Position numbers and translations under genes: made by a program | Part shown: positions 40,682-51,350 of the stretch, piece by piece | Layout of the letters: the number at the start of each line of letters is the position of its first letter | Position numbering within the stretch: position 1 is the stretch's first letter | The notes under the pieces: generated by a model | Database searches by the model: none | Told to the model about the DNA's origin: nothing | The model's input: only the letters and a program-made list of their open reading frames with translations | NCBI GenBank assembly: GCA_900291925.1 | Contig: UWYS01000009.1 | Span: 124,001 to 188,000 of the forward strand | Direction of reading: 5' to 3' | Origin: Thecaphora thlaspeos | Lineage: Eukaryota; Basidiomycota; Ustilaginomycetes; Urocystidales; Glomosporiaceae | Length of the DNA: 64,000 nucleotides

Positions 40682-41723
40682 TTACCCTCGTGGGGTGGGC
40701 CCAGAGCTGGCGCGGTTGGTGAAGACGTCGTGCTCCCGCTTCCTTCTCTCCGGGTCGTCGTCCTTGTCCACCTTGTCCGGGTTGGGTCCGCCTCGGTTGT
40801 CGAAGTCGACGGAAGCCGCGCCGGAGCCGGCCGGTCCGCCCTGCTTCTTGTCTCCGCCGAGCGCAGCGTTCTTCTCCTTGGCCGGCTTCGATTCCTCGTC
40901 GGCCTTGTTGTTGCTGCTGCCATCATCGCCGCTCGAGGCCGACGACGACGACGACGACTCGTCCTGGCCCGCCGCCTCGTCGTCCTCGACCTCGTCCTTG
41001 TAGATCTCGGGGTACTCGCGGAAGCAGTCCTGCATCAGCTTGAACTTGTCGACGCAGTCGATGCCCTTGGGCTCCTCTTCCGAGTAGACAAAGCAGCTAA
41101 AGGCGGCCTTGAACTGCTCGCCGCATGGGCCGTGGGTCATGCCGCCCAGGCAGGGGCAGTCCCAGTTGATCTCGCCCGTCTCCGGGTCGTAGGCGGATTG
41201 CTGTTCACCCTGCTCGGTCACCTCTTCCGCAGCGACCTCGATGGCATCGGGCGTCTCCTCGGCGGTCTCAAGTTCTGTTGCCGGCCAGAGGATGGTAGAA
41301 GACAAGGAGAGGTTGAGGTGAGAAGTCTGTTTCGGCGGTGGTGGCAACCGGCGTGCTCTGAAAGCTGCGGCGCTGCTCACCTGGCTGCTTGTGCTGCTTT
41401 GCATCTTGGTTGAGCTCGACGTCACCGCTACTCTTCTTTGCCTTCATCCTGTCGGAAAAGGAGGCGCGGGGCTCGAGCATGATGGGGGATCTGGTGGCGT
41501 TGAGCGAGTAAGCGGCTGCCGAGACGCCGGCAACGATGGCGAAAGCGGCCGACATGCCAGTCCAGTACGAGGATGGTGAGGCGGCTGAGGATGGAGAAGA
41601 GGAGGTCGAGTGGGCGGTGCTTCGGGTTGCCATGGTACGGGCTGCGAGGGTGGACGAGGCGGGCAAGCGGATGGAGGAGGCGATGCTGTTGCGCAGCATC
41701 CTGGCGGAGGTGGAGGCAGACAT
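40682..41723 (-). CDS. MIA40: Mitochondrial intermembrane-space oxidoreductase Mia40 (Tim40)
   Basis: Two exons (41381..41723 and 40682..41274; donor GTGAGC, phase 1) give 311 residues. It imports and oxidises Cys-rich proteins in the intermembrane space. The N-terminus is a basic mitochondrial presequence ([19 protein letters not shown]) followed by a hydrophobic anchor ([19 protein letters not shown]), as in the membrane-bound fungal form. The catalytic core has the CPC motif in [20 protein letters not shown], then both CX9C helices ([11 protein letters not shown] and [11 protein letters not shown]). The tail is Ser/Asp/Lys-rich and low complexity. At the stop, GGTAAGC could serve as a donor for a further small exon, so the last few residues are uncertain. 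The start codon faces that of the SppA-like gene 805 bp away. Confidence 0.93.
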
Positions 41724-42528
41724 GGTGCGACGACGGTGGGCGAAGAAGCGCAGTTTATGGAAGAAGGGGGGCTCGCGTGGATGGACGTGGAAGGTGGTAG
41801 CGGTGGTGGCAAGAGAAGTCGGAGGAAGCGTCCAGGAAGAAATGCGGGCGGGCGGGCGAGCGGGTGCGCGGCTGTGTAAACGCCGAGGCGACAAGGAAAA
41901 AGGCGGAAAAAGTGGAGCAGCGCAGTCCGCTTCTTCTGATCACCGCCAGCCAGCGCCGCGCCCAGCCTCGTCGAGCCTGCTTCCGTAAGGCCCGAGCTTT
42001 CTTTGCCTGGAGCGACATTCGAGCAAAGATGCGGCTCCAGCACCACCACACCTTTACCCACTATCAGGGAGGGAGGGTGACGGATCACATGCACGCCGAT
42101 ATTGATAGATGAACCTGTCTTTCGCTGACTCAAGGCACGAGCACGGGCAAATGACATCGCTCAGCGTCGCCTCGCGTGGCCGATAGGGGTGCGCGTGGCC
42201 CGATGCGGGTTGCGATGCTCACCTTGCTCATGGCCGTCTTCCGAGCCTGTGCTGCGCTCGGAACACGCTGACGTAACCAAGAATGCAGGGACGCGGCGTT
42301 GCTGCTTTCTTCCAGGCCGTGTCAGGCGCGCCAGGTGTTGCTTTCCCTATCCTGCATCCTCTTGTCCTCTTGCCTTGATCCACCTCGTCAACCTGATCCA
42401 TACCACGGCAGCAGACACCACCCTGACCACGCCCCATAACCACCTGCAAGCAACCACCTCCTTCTGCCTCTGTCCTCCACCCTCTTCTGCCTCACAAAGC
42501 ATAGACGGGCAGCTCCCACGCGCAAAGG
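41724..42528. promoter_or_regulatory. Divergent promoter region of MIA40 and the SppA-like gene
   Basis: 805 bases between two start codons. The half next to the plus-strand gene is CT-rich. No TATA box close to either start and no gene was found. Confidence 0.45.
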
Positions 42529-45500
42529 ATGTCGTCCTCTCCCGGCGACCCCACTCCGACGCAATCGCCGCCCTCCACCTCGTCCCCACTGCAGCAGTCG
42601 CCCTCCCAATCTACCTCAACGTCCGCCACACAGTCTTCGTCGTCCTCATCAACGCAGCCGCCTGCCCCTTCTTCGCAGTCCTCCGGTATACTCGCACGCC
42701 GCTTTCCGCGACTTACGGCCACCGCGGCCCGCATCGGCTCCTCGCGCGCCGGTCGAGCGGGGCACGGCCTCTGGACCTATCGCCGCTCCATCGTGTTCGG
42801 CCTCTTTGCCGTCTACACGGGCGTCGGATACCTCAAGCTCAAGCGCGACGCCTACCTGCGCGACTACATCCATCCGGAGACCTACCTAGTCTGGAAGATC
42901 CACGATGGCTCCATCGTCGAGTCAAAGGGTTCCCCCACTCTCGGCGCCCTGCTCAACGCCCCCGCCGCGGGCGAGGAGGCGCCTAAGGTGCTCGAGCTCT
43001 TCGAAGCCATCCGCGCCCTCAAGTGGGCCCAAGGCGACGAGCGCATCAAGGGCATCTTTGCCGATTTCAGCGGCCTCCACCTTCCCTCGTCGGTCACGCC
43101 CAACCGCCTCGGGCTGGCGCAGATCGAGGACCTTGTCCAGGCCATCCACGAGTTCAAGGTGGCCAAGCGCGAGCAGTTTGGCGACAAGGCGCGGCCCAGC
43201 ATCGCGTGGGCCGACACCTTTGACAGCCAGGGCGCCTACCTGCTCGCCTCGGCCTTTGACGAGGTCTGGCTCCAGCCGACCGGCAGCGTGCCCCTGGCGG
43301 GCATGGGCGCCCAGATCCCCTTCTTCAAAAAGGTCCTCGAGTACTTTGGCGTAAAGGTGCACGCAGAGGCGCGGCGCGAGTACAAGTCGATGATCTCGAC
43401 CTTCAATCGGGATGACTCGCTGCCTCCCGCCCAAATGCAGAACGAGGCCGAGCTGCTGGGCGAGCTCAACCGCGGCCTGATGCACGCCATCGGCGTCAAC
43501 CGCTTCCCCAACGCTGACCCCGGCGAGACGGCCAATCAGCTCGAGCAGTGGGCAAAGGAAGGCCCCTTTTCCGCCAGGGAGGCGGCCAAGCTCGGCCTGA
43601 TCGACGGCCTCGCCTTCAAGCGCGAGCTGGTCAAGCGCCTCGTCGACCCCAAGCACGGCGGCACCGAGGAGACGACGTTCAAGTCGTTCCACCACTACAA
43701 CAGGGTCAACAACCGACACCTCGACCGCCACCTCGACGACGACGAGATCATCGAGGTCGGCGTCGTCTACCTGCTCGGGACGATCAGCAATGCTCCCGGC
43801 GAGTTTTCCGCTTCGTCGGTCATCAAGGGTCTCAAGGAGGCGGCCGAGGACGACGACATCAAGAGCATCGTGCTGCGCATCGACTCGGGCGGTGGCGACG
43901 TCGTGGCGAGCGAGTCGATCTGGGATGCCGTTCGGCGCGTGCGCGAAGAGTGCGGCAAGCCCGTCGTCGCATCCTTTGGCAACGCATCGGCCAGCGGAGG
44001 CTACTACGCCGCCAGCGCGGCGGACGTGATCCTCGCCTGCGAAAACACCGTCACGGGCAGCATTGGCGTCGCCTCGCTGCGTCCGACGGTGACGCGCGCC
44101 TTTTTCGATCGCTTCAACGTCGGGATCCAGTCGTTCTTCACCGGCTCGACGTCCGGATCCAGCCTGCACGAGATGGACGCGCCGCAGCGCGCCAAGCACA
44201 GTAGGCACATCGATGAGATGTACGACGACTTCCTCAGCAAGGTGTGCGACGGACGTGGCATCTCGCGCGATGTGATTGAGAGCCTCGCGGGCGGTAGGGT
44301 CATGACGGGCCTGACGGCCTGGACGCGGTGCAACCCAGAGGCGGAGCTGAACCAGGTCGCAACGGCTACGGATGTCTCGATCTCGGCCAGCGAGGACCTG
44401 CAGGCAGCAACAGGATACGACAAGGAGAATCAAGCGGTCCCCGCCGACGATTCGTCGAAGGAAGCAGAGGTGGCGATTCCGACCAAGGCGGACATCAAGA
44501 AGATCAAGACTGTCAGCCTGACGAGCCAGTGGCGGACGAGGGACACGACGGTTCCGGGCGGCAACAACACGATCCTGATTGAACGAGCGGGAACCACCGG
44601 GTGCGATGCAGACGGGAAGGCCCACTCGGCCCCAGAGTCTGCCTCAGACGTCATCGCGCGATATGACGCCGCGGCCGCGGCCGCCGCGGAGTCGTCCAGC
44701 AGCAACAACGACGACGGCAAGGCGACCGCCCTCGCCATCATCGCCGCCAAGACGGGCCCGACCTCGGACGACGACGTGATCGCCGTCGAGACATCGGCAT
44801 CCCCATCGTCCAACGGCGACAACAACGATGGCTCGATCGTCGGAGATCTCGTCGAGAAGGCCACAAAGACTGCGACAGATGCCAAGGAAAAGATGGAGCA
44901 GCGTCTCGAAGATGCCGAGGCCAAGTTGGCCGTCGCGGCGCACGCTGCAGCGGAGAAGAGTCGAGCGGCGTTCTCCAAGGCGACCTCTGGCGCATCCACC
45001 GTCTCGGAATCGGCGGCGGCGGCGGCGGCCGAGTCCGACTCCGTTATCGACACTACGCTCGCCTCTCCTGCCACAGCAACGGGACCGTACGGACGAGGTC
45101 TGGTCGATAGCATCGGAGGAATCTGGGACTCAGCCTACTACGCTATGACGCTAGCACTTCAAAAGGAAATCGACGACCTCGTTACTACGCAGAACCTTAC
45201 ACTCTCACAAGCCACCGCTCTCGTCCGTCCAAAAGCGAATCGATCCGTCTCTGAGGACGGTACGTTGTCCGTCGCAGCGGACCTTCGACTGGTTCGATTC
45301 CCCGAAGACAAAGCATTCTGGAAGAAAGTTCAAGACATGAACCGAAAGGGGGACGAACCGCAACTTTCCCTCCTACCTCGAAGCGTGACGGGTGCGATGG
45401 CCGTGTTGGTGGAAGACGTGGCGCAAAAAGCGGCAAGAGCGGCGGTGAGAATGGTGGTGGCGAATGCGATGGATCCCAATGGCATCGCAACGGCGTTTGA

Positions 45501-45609
45501 GGATGCAAGGTTGGCTGAGCAGATTAGGAATCAGAATGGTCTAGGTTGGGGTAGAGGGGCGCAAGGGAGAGCTAGGGCCGAGTATCCTTTTGCCGCTTTT
45601 TTTAGTTGA
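42529..45609 (+). CDS. SppA-like S49 family serine peptidase with two S49 domains
   Basis: An intronless gene of 1026 residues. A Ser/Gln-rich start is followed by an Arg-rich, acid-poor stretch (residues about 53-86, ILARRFPRLTATAARIGSSR) and a hydrophobic segment at 87-103, suggesting a mitochondrial or other organelle inner-membrane anchor (inference). The layout matches long (67 kDa type) SppA. The N-terminal S49 domain has the catalytic Lys in REYKSM (Lys286). The C-terminal one has SIVLRIDSGGGDVVASE and the nucleophile Ser489 in NASASGGYYAAS, then ENTVTGSIGV. The usual SppA end (GRVxTGxxA-xxGLVDxIGG) is broken: GGRVMTGLTAW at about 588-598 is separated from GRGLVDSIGGIWDSAYYAM at about 855 by some 255 low-complexity residues. 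A Lys/Ala-rich helix and an unknown ~140-residue tail follow. SppA proteins are known from bacteria and plastids. Confidence 0.88.
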   Translation: MSSSPGDPTPTQSPPSTSSPLQQSPSQSTSTSATQSSSSSSTQPPAPSSQSSGILARRFPRLTATAARIGSSRAGRAGHGLWTYRRSIVFGLFAVYTGVGYLKLKRDAYLRDYIHPETYLVWKIHDGSIVESKGSPTLGALLNAPAAGEEAPKVLELFEAIRALKWAQGDERIKGIFADFSGLHLPSSVTPNRLGLAQIEDLVQAIHEFKVAKREQFGDKARPSIAWADTFDSQGAYLLASAFDEVWLQPTGSVPLAGMGAQIPFFKKVLEYFGVKVHAEARREYKSMISTFNRDDSLPPAQMQNEAELLGELNRGLMHAIGVNRFPNADPGETANQLEQWAKEGPFSAREAAKLGLIDGLAFKRELVKRLVDPKHGGTEETTFKSFHHYNRVNNRHLDRHLDDDEIIEVGVVYLLGTISNAPGEFSASSVIKGLKEAAEDDDIKSIVLRIDSGGGDVVASESIWDAVRRVREECGKPVVASFGNASASGGYYAASAADVILACENTVTGSIGVASLRPTVTRAFFDRFNVGIQSFFTGSTSGSSLHEMDAPQRAKHSRHIDEMYDDFLSKVCDGRGISRDVIESLAGGRVMTGLTAWTRCNPEAELNQVATATDVSISASEDLQAATGYDKENQAVPADDSSKEAEVAIPTKADIKKIKTVSLTSQWRTRDTTVPGGNNTILIERAGTTGCDADGKAHSAPESASDVIARYDAAAAAAAESSSSNNDDGKATALAIIAAKTGPTSDDDVIAVETSASPSSNGDNNDGSIVGDLVEKATKTATDAKEKMEQRLEDAEAKLAVAAHAAAEKSRAAFSKATSGASTVSESAAAAAAESDSVIDTTLASPATATGPYGRGLVDSIGGIWDSAYYAMTLALQKEIDDLVTTQNLTLSQATALVRPKANRSVSEDGTLSVAADLRLVRFPEDKAFWKKVQDMNRKGDEPQLSLLPRSVTGAMAVLVEDVAQKAARAAVRMVVANAMDPNGIATAFEDARLAEQIRNQNGLGWGRGAQGRARAEYPFAAFFS

Positions 45610-46011
45610 GCGGCGGGAGTGGGCCGGAGGTCTCTTACCATGAGAAGTCGATAGAATAGACTGGGCAACCACTGACAGGATCAGATGATGACACCTTCGA
45701 GAGCATGACGAACGGCGGCGAGTATGGGCGGGACGACCGCCAGGTGACTGAGCGAGGGAGAGTGACGGAAGTTCTTGCACGTTTCAAGACTCCTGAACCA
45801 AGCATGCCCGACACCAAACTGGGCACAGCAGGTTCTGCCAGGTTCTGACGTGTTGGTCAATGCACAGCGAGGCGACTTTGGCACGGCTTGATTGGTGGTA
45901 CGCACGAAGGACGAGCCACAAAAACGAGGTCCGACGCTGCAACAATTGAAGCTCGTTGTTCAGCCGGTCGTCCTCGACATACGTAACCTCGCTGCGCCCC
46001 CTGACGGGACA
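45610..46011. other. Intergenic between convergent SppA-like and ABM genes
   Basis: 402 bases, taken as facing 3' untranslated regions. Nothing else is recognisable. Confidence 0.55.
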
Positions 46012-46613
46012 TTAGAGCTCGTTGAATCGCAGCAGCTCGATCGGACGAGCAAGCCAGGGCTGATGCACGGGGCTGGACGAGAACGAGACAAGCAAGGAGT
46101 CAGCTACCGAACTTGACCTTTACCATCTCGACGTAGCGCGACGCAGGACCAACTCACCTCGACAGTCGGGTCGAAAGTCTGACACGGCAACGATTCGTCC
46201 GATTGAGAAACAGCGCCCGCGCCGGTTGTTGGTCAGTAACCCTTCTCCGACTCTTCCAACCGCAGCACGGGACAAGCGATGGTTCGTGAGGTCAACTTAC
46301 GGCCCAAAACGGTTCTTCCAGATGATACTTCTGGCTCGCCTCAGTCTCGAAGCGTTCTACGATGGCGAACCGTTTGGGATCGGCCGTGGATTGATGCACG
46401 AGCCAGTCGACAGTCTCGGGCGTCTTTTTGTAGATCTCGGAAGCTTTACGTAGGAAATCGGCCATTTGTTGCTCGAAGCCTGGCTTGACCTCGGCGTGGC
46501 AGACTACGTGGATGTAGGGAAAGGTGTGGGATGAGATGAGCATGAGGTGGAGGAGGGAGGACGAGGTTGAGGTAAGAAGAAAGACGGAGAGACTTACTGA
46601 GTGTGTAGACCAT
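46012..46613 (-). CDS. Small ABM-domain protein (putative monooxygenase, YgiN-like)
   Basis: Four exons (46598..46613, 46301..46503, 46158..46178, 46012..46059) encode 95 residues. The first coding exon is only 16 nt (MVYTL plus one base; donor GTAAGT) and the third is a 21-nt microexon (TFDPTVE; donor GTGAGT). The product has the dimeric alpha+beta-barrel ABM layout: HAEVKPGFEQQMADFLRKAS, TVDWLVHQSTADPKRFAIVE, RFETEASQKYHLEEPFW. It ends FDPTVE-PWLARPIELLRF, which mirrors the FDPxVxPLLxxPMDLRRF end of small fungal members. For exon 4 the upstream AG at 46077-46078 breaks the frame; the AG at 46060-46061 restores it and the family length. Family members are cofactor-free oxygenases or stress proteins; the substrate is unknown. 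Confidence 0.8.
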
Positions 46614-47058
46614 TGCTGTGATTCGGAGGAGGGGTGTGAGTTGATGGTGGTGAGGAGCGTAGTGAGGAAGAGCAGGATGGAACGGCAGGGGACGAGCAAG
46701 GGAGGGCTGGACGGGCAATCGTTGGTCGATGCGGACGGGGCAGCTTTCGCAAGGACTCAAGGCTTGGAGCACAACACCGCCCGTTGGCCGAAATTTTGTT
46801 GAGGTTCTGCTGTTACGCTTGGCAAGTAGTTAGTTGGAGTTAAATGTGTGACTTTGATGGCCAAATGATAGCCACGTCCAACGACAACGGCGACCACGAT
46901 GTAATACGTCCGACACCGTCTGACGAATTGGTTGCGTTGACCGCCTCTTTTGAGGAGTCAGGAAACGCATGTGCTAAAAGTACAACAGGCATTGAGAGTG
47001 AAACGACCCAATTCAAAGTAGTTGGCTCACCGCCCTCGCCGCCCCGCCAGCCAGCCGT
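46614..47058. other. Intergenic between ABM gene and CSL gene
   Basis: 445 bases between two minus-strand genes, expected to hold the ABM promoter and CSL 3' UTR. It is noticeably less GC-rich near 46850-46990 than the surrounding sequence. No gene is supported. Confidence 0.5.
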
Positions 47059-50000
47059 CTAGATGATCCTAACGCTCCACGCTCCCTGCTTGGGAGGACC
47101 CGCGACCTCTCCCAGCCCGAAGCCGAGCTGACACAACGTCTCCGCATCCGCCTCGTGACCCGCCGCCTTCATCAGCTGCACCAGGTCCTCGCACACCACA
47201 TGCCGTCCCGAGTGAAACGCCGTGCCGTCGCTGTCGTTGACAAACACGAGCGGAAGCAAAAAGTGCGGCGGGATCGTCGCTGCTGCCGATGCAGTTTTGA
47301 CAGAGTCCGGCGTGTCCGCGTTCGGACTCTGCACCGCGTCCAGCATCGCCTGTACGGACGGAAGCTTGACGGTGATCAGCGTCTCGTCGCCGCTCACTCC
47401 GGGCGTCCAGGGGGCCGGCGGCGCAGAGTGCTGGCACGCGCACGGTCCCAGCGGTCCCACCCACACGTCTAGCGGCATCTTGTCCGCCGTGATGGCGGCC
47501 GACACGACAAAGTTGGCCACCGTCGTGCTGAGCGTATGCACGTGCTGGTCGTACGTCGGCATCGATGTGATCAGCGGGAACGGCGTGATCGGCGCCTCGC
47601 ATGGCCCTTCGTCCTTGGACGCCTCGGTCGCGCTCGTGTCGAAAAAAGAGAACTCGAAGCGGGCTGTGCGGCGATTTCGTCAGGATGTCGGGGTACAGAG
47701 GGAAGCGGGGTCAGCTCACGGACTGCGGCGGCAGAAGCGGCGGGAGCTAGAGGAAAGCGGGCGGCGGCGGGCGCGGTAGACTCACAGATGCCGATGACGG
47801 ACCAAGCGTACGTGTCGTCGACCTCGTCGACAATCTTAGCGCCCGGTCCGTGCTCCTTGGCAACCACCTTCGTCTTTGGACTGACGAACGTCAACGAGTT
47901 GCCGTCGCCGTCCTTGTGGTGATCGAAGCTGGCCGTGTCGTCGACGAGCATAGGCGAGTCGAAGCCGTTGGTGTGCGTGTTGACGTACGACGTGGCGAGC
48001 GGTTCCCTGCCGACCGCATCGGCCGGCGACCTCGCCATCCAACGATCGGGTGGCGCGGCGCAGAGGTAGCTGCGCGGTGCGGTAAAGTCGGACTCGAGGT
48101 GCTCCGAGTCGCCGGCAATCTTGTCCGCCTCGGAGCGCGGCACAAAGCGCATCAGCGCTACCTTCTGAAGCTGGCCTACCGGCCCATACACGTTGAGATC
48201 CTCGCCCGAGCTGCGGCCAGTCGACGCAGACGTCCCACCGGCTGCCGCGCCCGTCGCCGCCACTGCTGCTGGTGATGCTACCGAACTCGACGATGCTGCG
48301 GGTGCCGTGCCCGTCGCCGGCTTGCCATCGGCCGTCGGCGACGAAGACAACGTCGGAGCCGCGGCGGCATTGGCACCAGGCGCCGCATCCTTCTTCTGCG
48401 CCGCCAGGAGCGAGATGGGCCGGCTGTCGGCGGCGAGTGCGGCGCCGCCCCGCAGGTCTACATTGACGGGGATACGACGGGAGCGCATCCCAGAACCAGC
48501 CAGCCCGATCTCGGCCGGAGGGTCGATCTGAGGAAGCATCACCTCGCCCTTATCCATCTTGCAGACGACCAGCGGATCGGTGCTGGCGCCCGACGTGATG
48601 TCGGTCAGGATGATGGTCGAGCCGTAGGTGACGCTCCCTTCCTCTGCCCCTGCCAGGTCGGCCTGCGGCGGCCGCGAGACGAGCATCACACGGAAAGCGG
48701 ACCACTCCTGGTTCTGTGCTGTCAGCCTGCCGTCGTTGGCCGTGTGTACATACTTCGTCCGGGCCGTCTGCGAGTTGATCCGATTGAAGAGCGATATCAT
48801 CGAGCCGTTGGCAATCTGTGCCGAGGAGCTCCGCGGCTTGACCGTCTTCTTCGACGACTTGGAGACGATCGTGACGGGCGCCGACTCGAACGACACCCAC
48901 GAGAGGCCGCTGGGCAGCCTTGAGAGGTGGTCGTTGCCGGTCGGAGCGTGCTGCTGCTGCTGCTTCTCCGGCGAGAGGATCTTATTCGACGCAGAATCGC
49001 CGTCGGCGTTGCCGGCACCGTCACCCGACGGCGGCGGGCTCTTGGACGATGCCGCTTTGAGCCGCTTCGCCGGCGGGCCCGCCGTTAAGAGGTCGTCAGG
49101 AGAGCTGGCGCGGAGCAGATTCAGCTGCAGCCGGAAGCTCTTAGACCGACCCGTCGGGGTGACATAAAGCGACTTGACCTTGGTCTCGAAGCACTTGTCG
49201 AGGGCGGCCACCTGCTCGTTGGAAAAGAGCTCTTCGGACTCACCCTTGACCAGCATGCTCAGCCCGCACTCGTACGCATTGTCGTGCTCGTCGCCGATCG
49301 CGTCGTGAAGTCGCGGTCCCTGCTGCGACGTCGCCACTGCAGGGCCCCAGTCGGCATACCGGCGGAGCGGTCCAGTGACATGGACAATCGGCGGCGGGTT
49401 GAGGAAGCGCTTCTCGGAGCCGTACGACTTCTGCGCCACCGATGCGTGGGTGCATCGCACAGTCGTCATCTTGGACGTGCCTGCGTTGGTGGAAAGGATG
49501 GGCCCGGTGACGAGGCTGGGCTTGACAAAAGGGTCGATGTCGCGCAGGTAGGTGGCGAGCGCCTTTTCCACCCTCGTCTTTCGTTCGAGCGGGCCGATCT
49601 CGCGATGCTTGCGCTTGCCCAGCACGCGCTTCAGCGGCGGCGGCTTCAGCGCCACTTTGGCTGGCTTTGGCGTCTTGGGCGGCTTCAGCTTGGGCGGCTT
49701 GGCTGCGGCGGCGGAGGAAGCGCCGGCAGGAGAGGGAGCCGCAGTGGTGGGAGCGGTGGCAAAGTCCTGCGATGAAGGCTCCGAAGGCTCAGCGGCGAGG
49801 CTCGATTTGACCTCGGCGTGCAGGTTGGCCATGAACTGTTCCAGGCTTGCATTGATCGAGGCGTTCGTGACGTTCGAGGACGACAGAGCAGCAGGCGGAG
49901 GTGCAGGCGCGGACGCAGGGATAGGGGTGACTTGAGCAGGCTCGACAGCTGCCGGTGGTTCGACCGGAGCAGATGGTTCGGTGGGGGTTAAGGCAGCGGG

Positions 50001-50732
50001 CGGTGCAACGGCGGTAGATGCCGCGGCGGTGGCTTCTGCGATGGCGTTCCTCGACGCCTCTTCCAGTAGAGACTCTATGTATCCAGGCGATGTCGGGTCG
50101 AGGGCGGTCGAAGCGGGAGCTGGATTCTGTGGAAGGGTTTGGTGGGCAAACAGGTCGGCCAGCGGGAGATGGCTGGCTTGGCTCTGGCCCGGCACCTGGT
50201 GGTTTTCCTGTGAGATCTGCCCGAGGCTGGCCAGGAGAGAAGCCACCGCGGCGTTGGGATCCTGATCGCTCCCGCCGTCGAAGCTCTCGTGCGGTGTCGG
50301 CATCGCTGTGACATCCATCGAGGGCACAGCGGAGAGATACTCGGCCAGCGGATCCATTGCACTCGCCTCTGCCGTTGCCGGTGCTGAAGGTGTCAGGGTA
50401 GCTGCAGCATCTTCATCAGATCGCACCACGGCCGTCGTCGTCGAAGTTGTCGTCTCGGCTCCTGCGCCATCGCTGGACGCTCCAAGGGTGCTGGCCAGAC
50501 CCGCAGTGAAGGCCTGGATCTGTTCGTCAAGGCTAGACGAGCCGGTGCTGTTGCCAAAGCTCAGCCCACCGGGCATCATGAGGTTCATGGAGTCGCCATC
50601 CTCCATCGAGGGGACACCGGAGAGGGCGTCGAAGGATATGGTATCGTCGGCGTGCGCCGACTGCTGCTGCTGCTGCTCTTTTGGAGGTTGGGTCGGGTCC
50701 TGACTCTGGCTCTGGCCCTGGTCGGATGTCAT
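47059..50732 (-). CDS. CSL-family (CBF1/RBP-J/Su(H)/LAG-1) transcription factor
   Basis: Two exons (47786..50732 and 47059..47663; donor GTGAGT, phase 1) give 1183 residues. The DNA-binding core starts near residue 423 with VRCTHASVAQKSYGSEKRFL followed by PPPIVHVTG, nearly the metazoan CSL phrase ILHAKVAQKSYGNEKRFF. The beta-trefoil domain is seen in IVSKSSKKTVKPRSSSAQIA, then SMISLFNRINSQTARTKYVH and QNQEWSAFRVML, and GSTIILTDITSG with LVVCKMDKGEVML. YAWSVIGISRFEFSFFDTS aligns with the ASWTIIxTxxxEYxFxEG end of the trefoil and is created only by splicing. The C-terminal Ig-like domain follows (PLDVWVGPLGPCAC). The first 400 residues are Gln/Ala/Pro/Ser-rich. Fungal CSL proteins (Cbf11/Cbf12 in fission yeast) act without Notch, in cell adhesion, cell cycle and lipid control. 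Low-complexity insertions enlarge it. Confidence 0.92.
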
Positions 50733-50875
50733 CGTGAAGTGGCTACGTCAGTCCCATCAGTAGCGGATGCATGCCGAAGCGACGTTTCTGCTGTTCGAAA
50801 GTGGTGCTATAGCGAAGCGGAGTGCCGGGAAGATGGTCATAGGCAGAAGATCGAGCAGCGGATGGAAAGAGCGTA

Positions 50876-50981
50876 ACACGTTTCCCTAAGAATCCGGCGT
50901 CGCTAGGGATCCGGCCGAAAAAAAGCAGACTGTCTACCACCCTCACTACCACCATCACCGCGATTGTCATCGACGGCTCTA
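50876..50981 (+). repeat. Terminal inverted repeat, end next to the CSL gene
   Basis: Begins ACACGTTTCCCTAAGAATCC and matches the reverse complement of 51694-51799 base for base except at about 8 sites. The TA at 50874-50875 precedes it. Confidence 0.9.
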
Positions 50982-51156
50982 TTGTGTACCAAGCACTGGA
51001 CAAGCAATGCAATCCATTTCGACACTTGCTGCATACATTGGGCCATCAGAAACGCTCAGCCAGTCCACCACGGCCGCCGTACAGGTCACTGAAATGGAGG
51101 TCCGGCCAAAGCGGGATTGAGAGCAAGCCGAGGCAGTGGCGGCAAGCTTGACAGGC

Positions 51157-51350
51157 TCAGCGCGAGGTTGTGAAAGCGAGCTGGGTTGGTTGGAGTGTTG
51201 GAGTGTTGAAAAAGGGGCCCTCGACTGGCGGCGGGGTCTGATTGCGAGGCTTGAAGCCTGGCAGCTTGGCGAGGACCTTCTCTGCTGCAGCGGGCAAGGT
51301 GAGGCCAACGTCAGCAAAGGCCTTGCGGACCGACGTCTTGCTGATGCCCT
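51157..51350 (-). pseudogene. C-terminal fragment of a pogo-like transposase
   Basis: The minus strand reads GISKTSVRKAFADVGLTLPA followed by AEKVLAKLPGF and TPPP. This mirrors the end of pogo-class transposases, where a phrase like KNIxSAFxxTGLVPFxPExVLSKL is followed by a Thr-Pro stretch. It lies in a different frame from the catalytic fragment upstream, and the central part of the protein is missing between them. Confidence 0.7.

Noticed and set aside
40507..40690. An additional 3' exon of MIA40 using GTAAGC at the stop codon
   Set aside because: Two different downstream acceptors give short tails of similar plausibility and the MIA40 tail is not conserved. The stop at 40682 was kept, with a note.
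42922..44625. A 567-codon minus-strand open frame inside the SppA-like gene
   Set aside because: The plus strand has the S49 catalytic motifs; the antisense frame has none.
45280..45310. GGTTCGATTCCCC, a perfect-looking tRNA B box
   Set aside because: It lies inside the SppA-like reading frame, has no A box at the right distance upstream and no cloverleaf can be drawn.
46062..46078. Using the AG at 46077-46078 as acceptor of the last ABM exon
   Set aside because: It shifts the frame and loses the conserved PxELxRFxEL ending. The AG at 46060-46061 keeps phase and family length.
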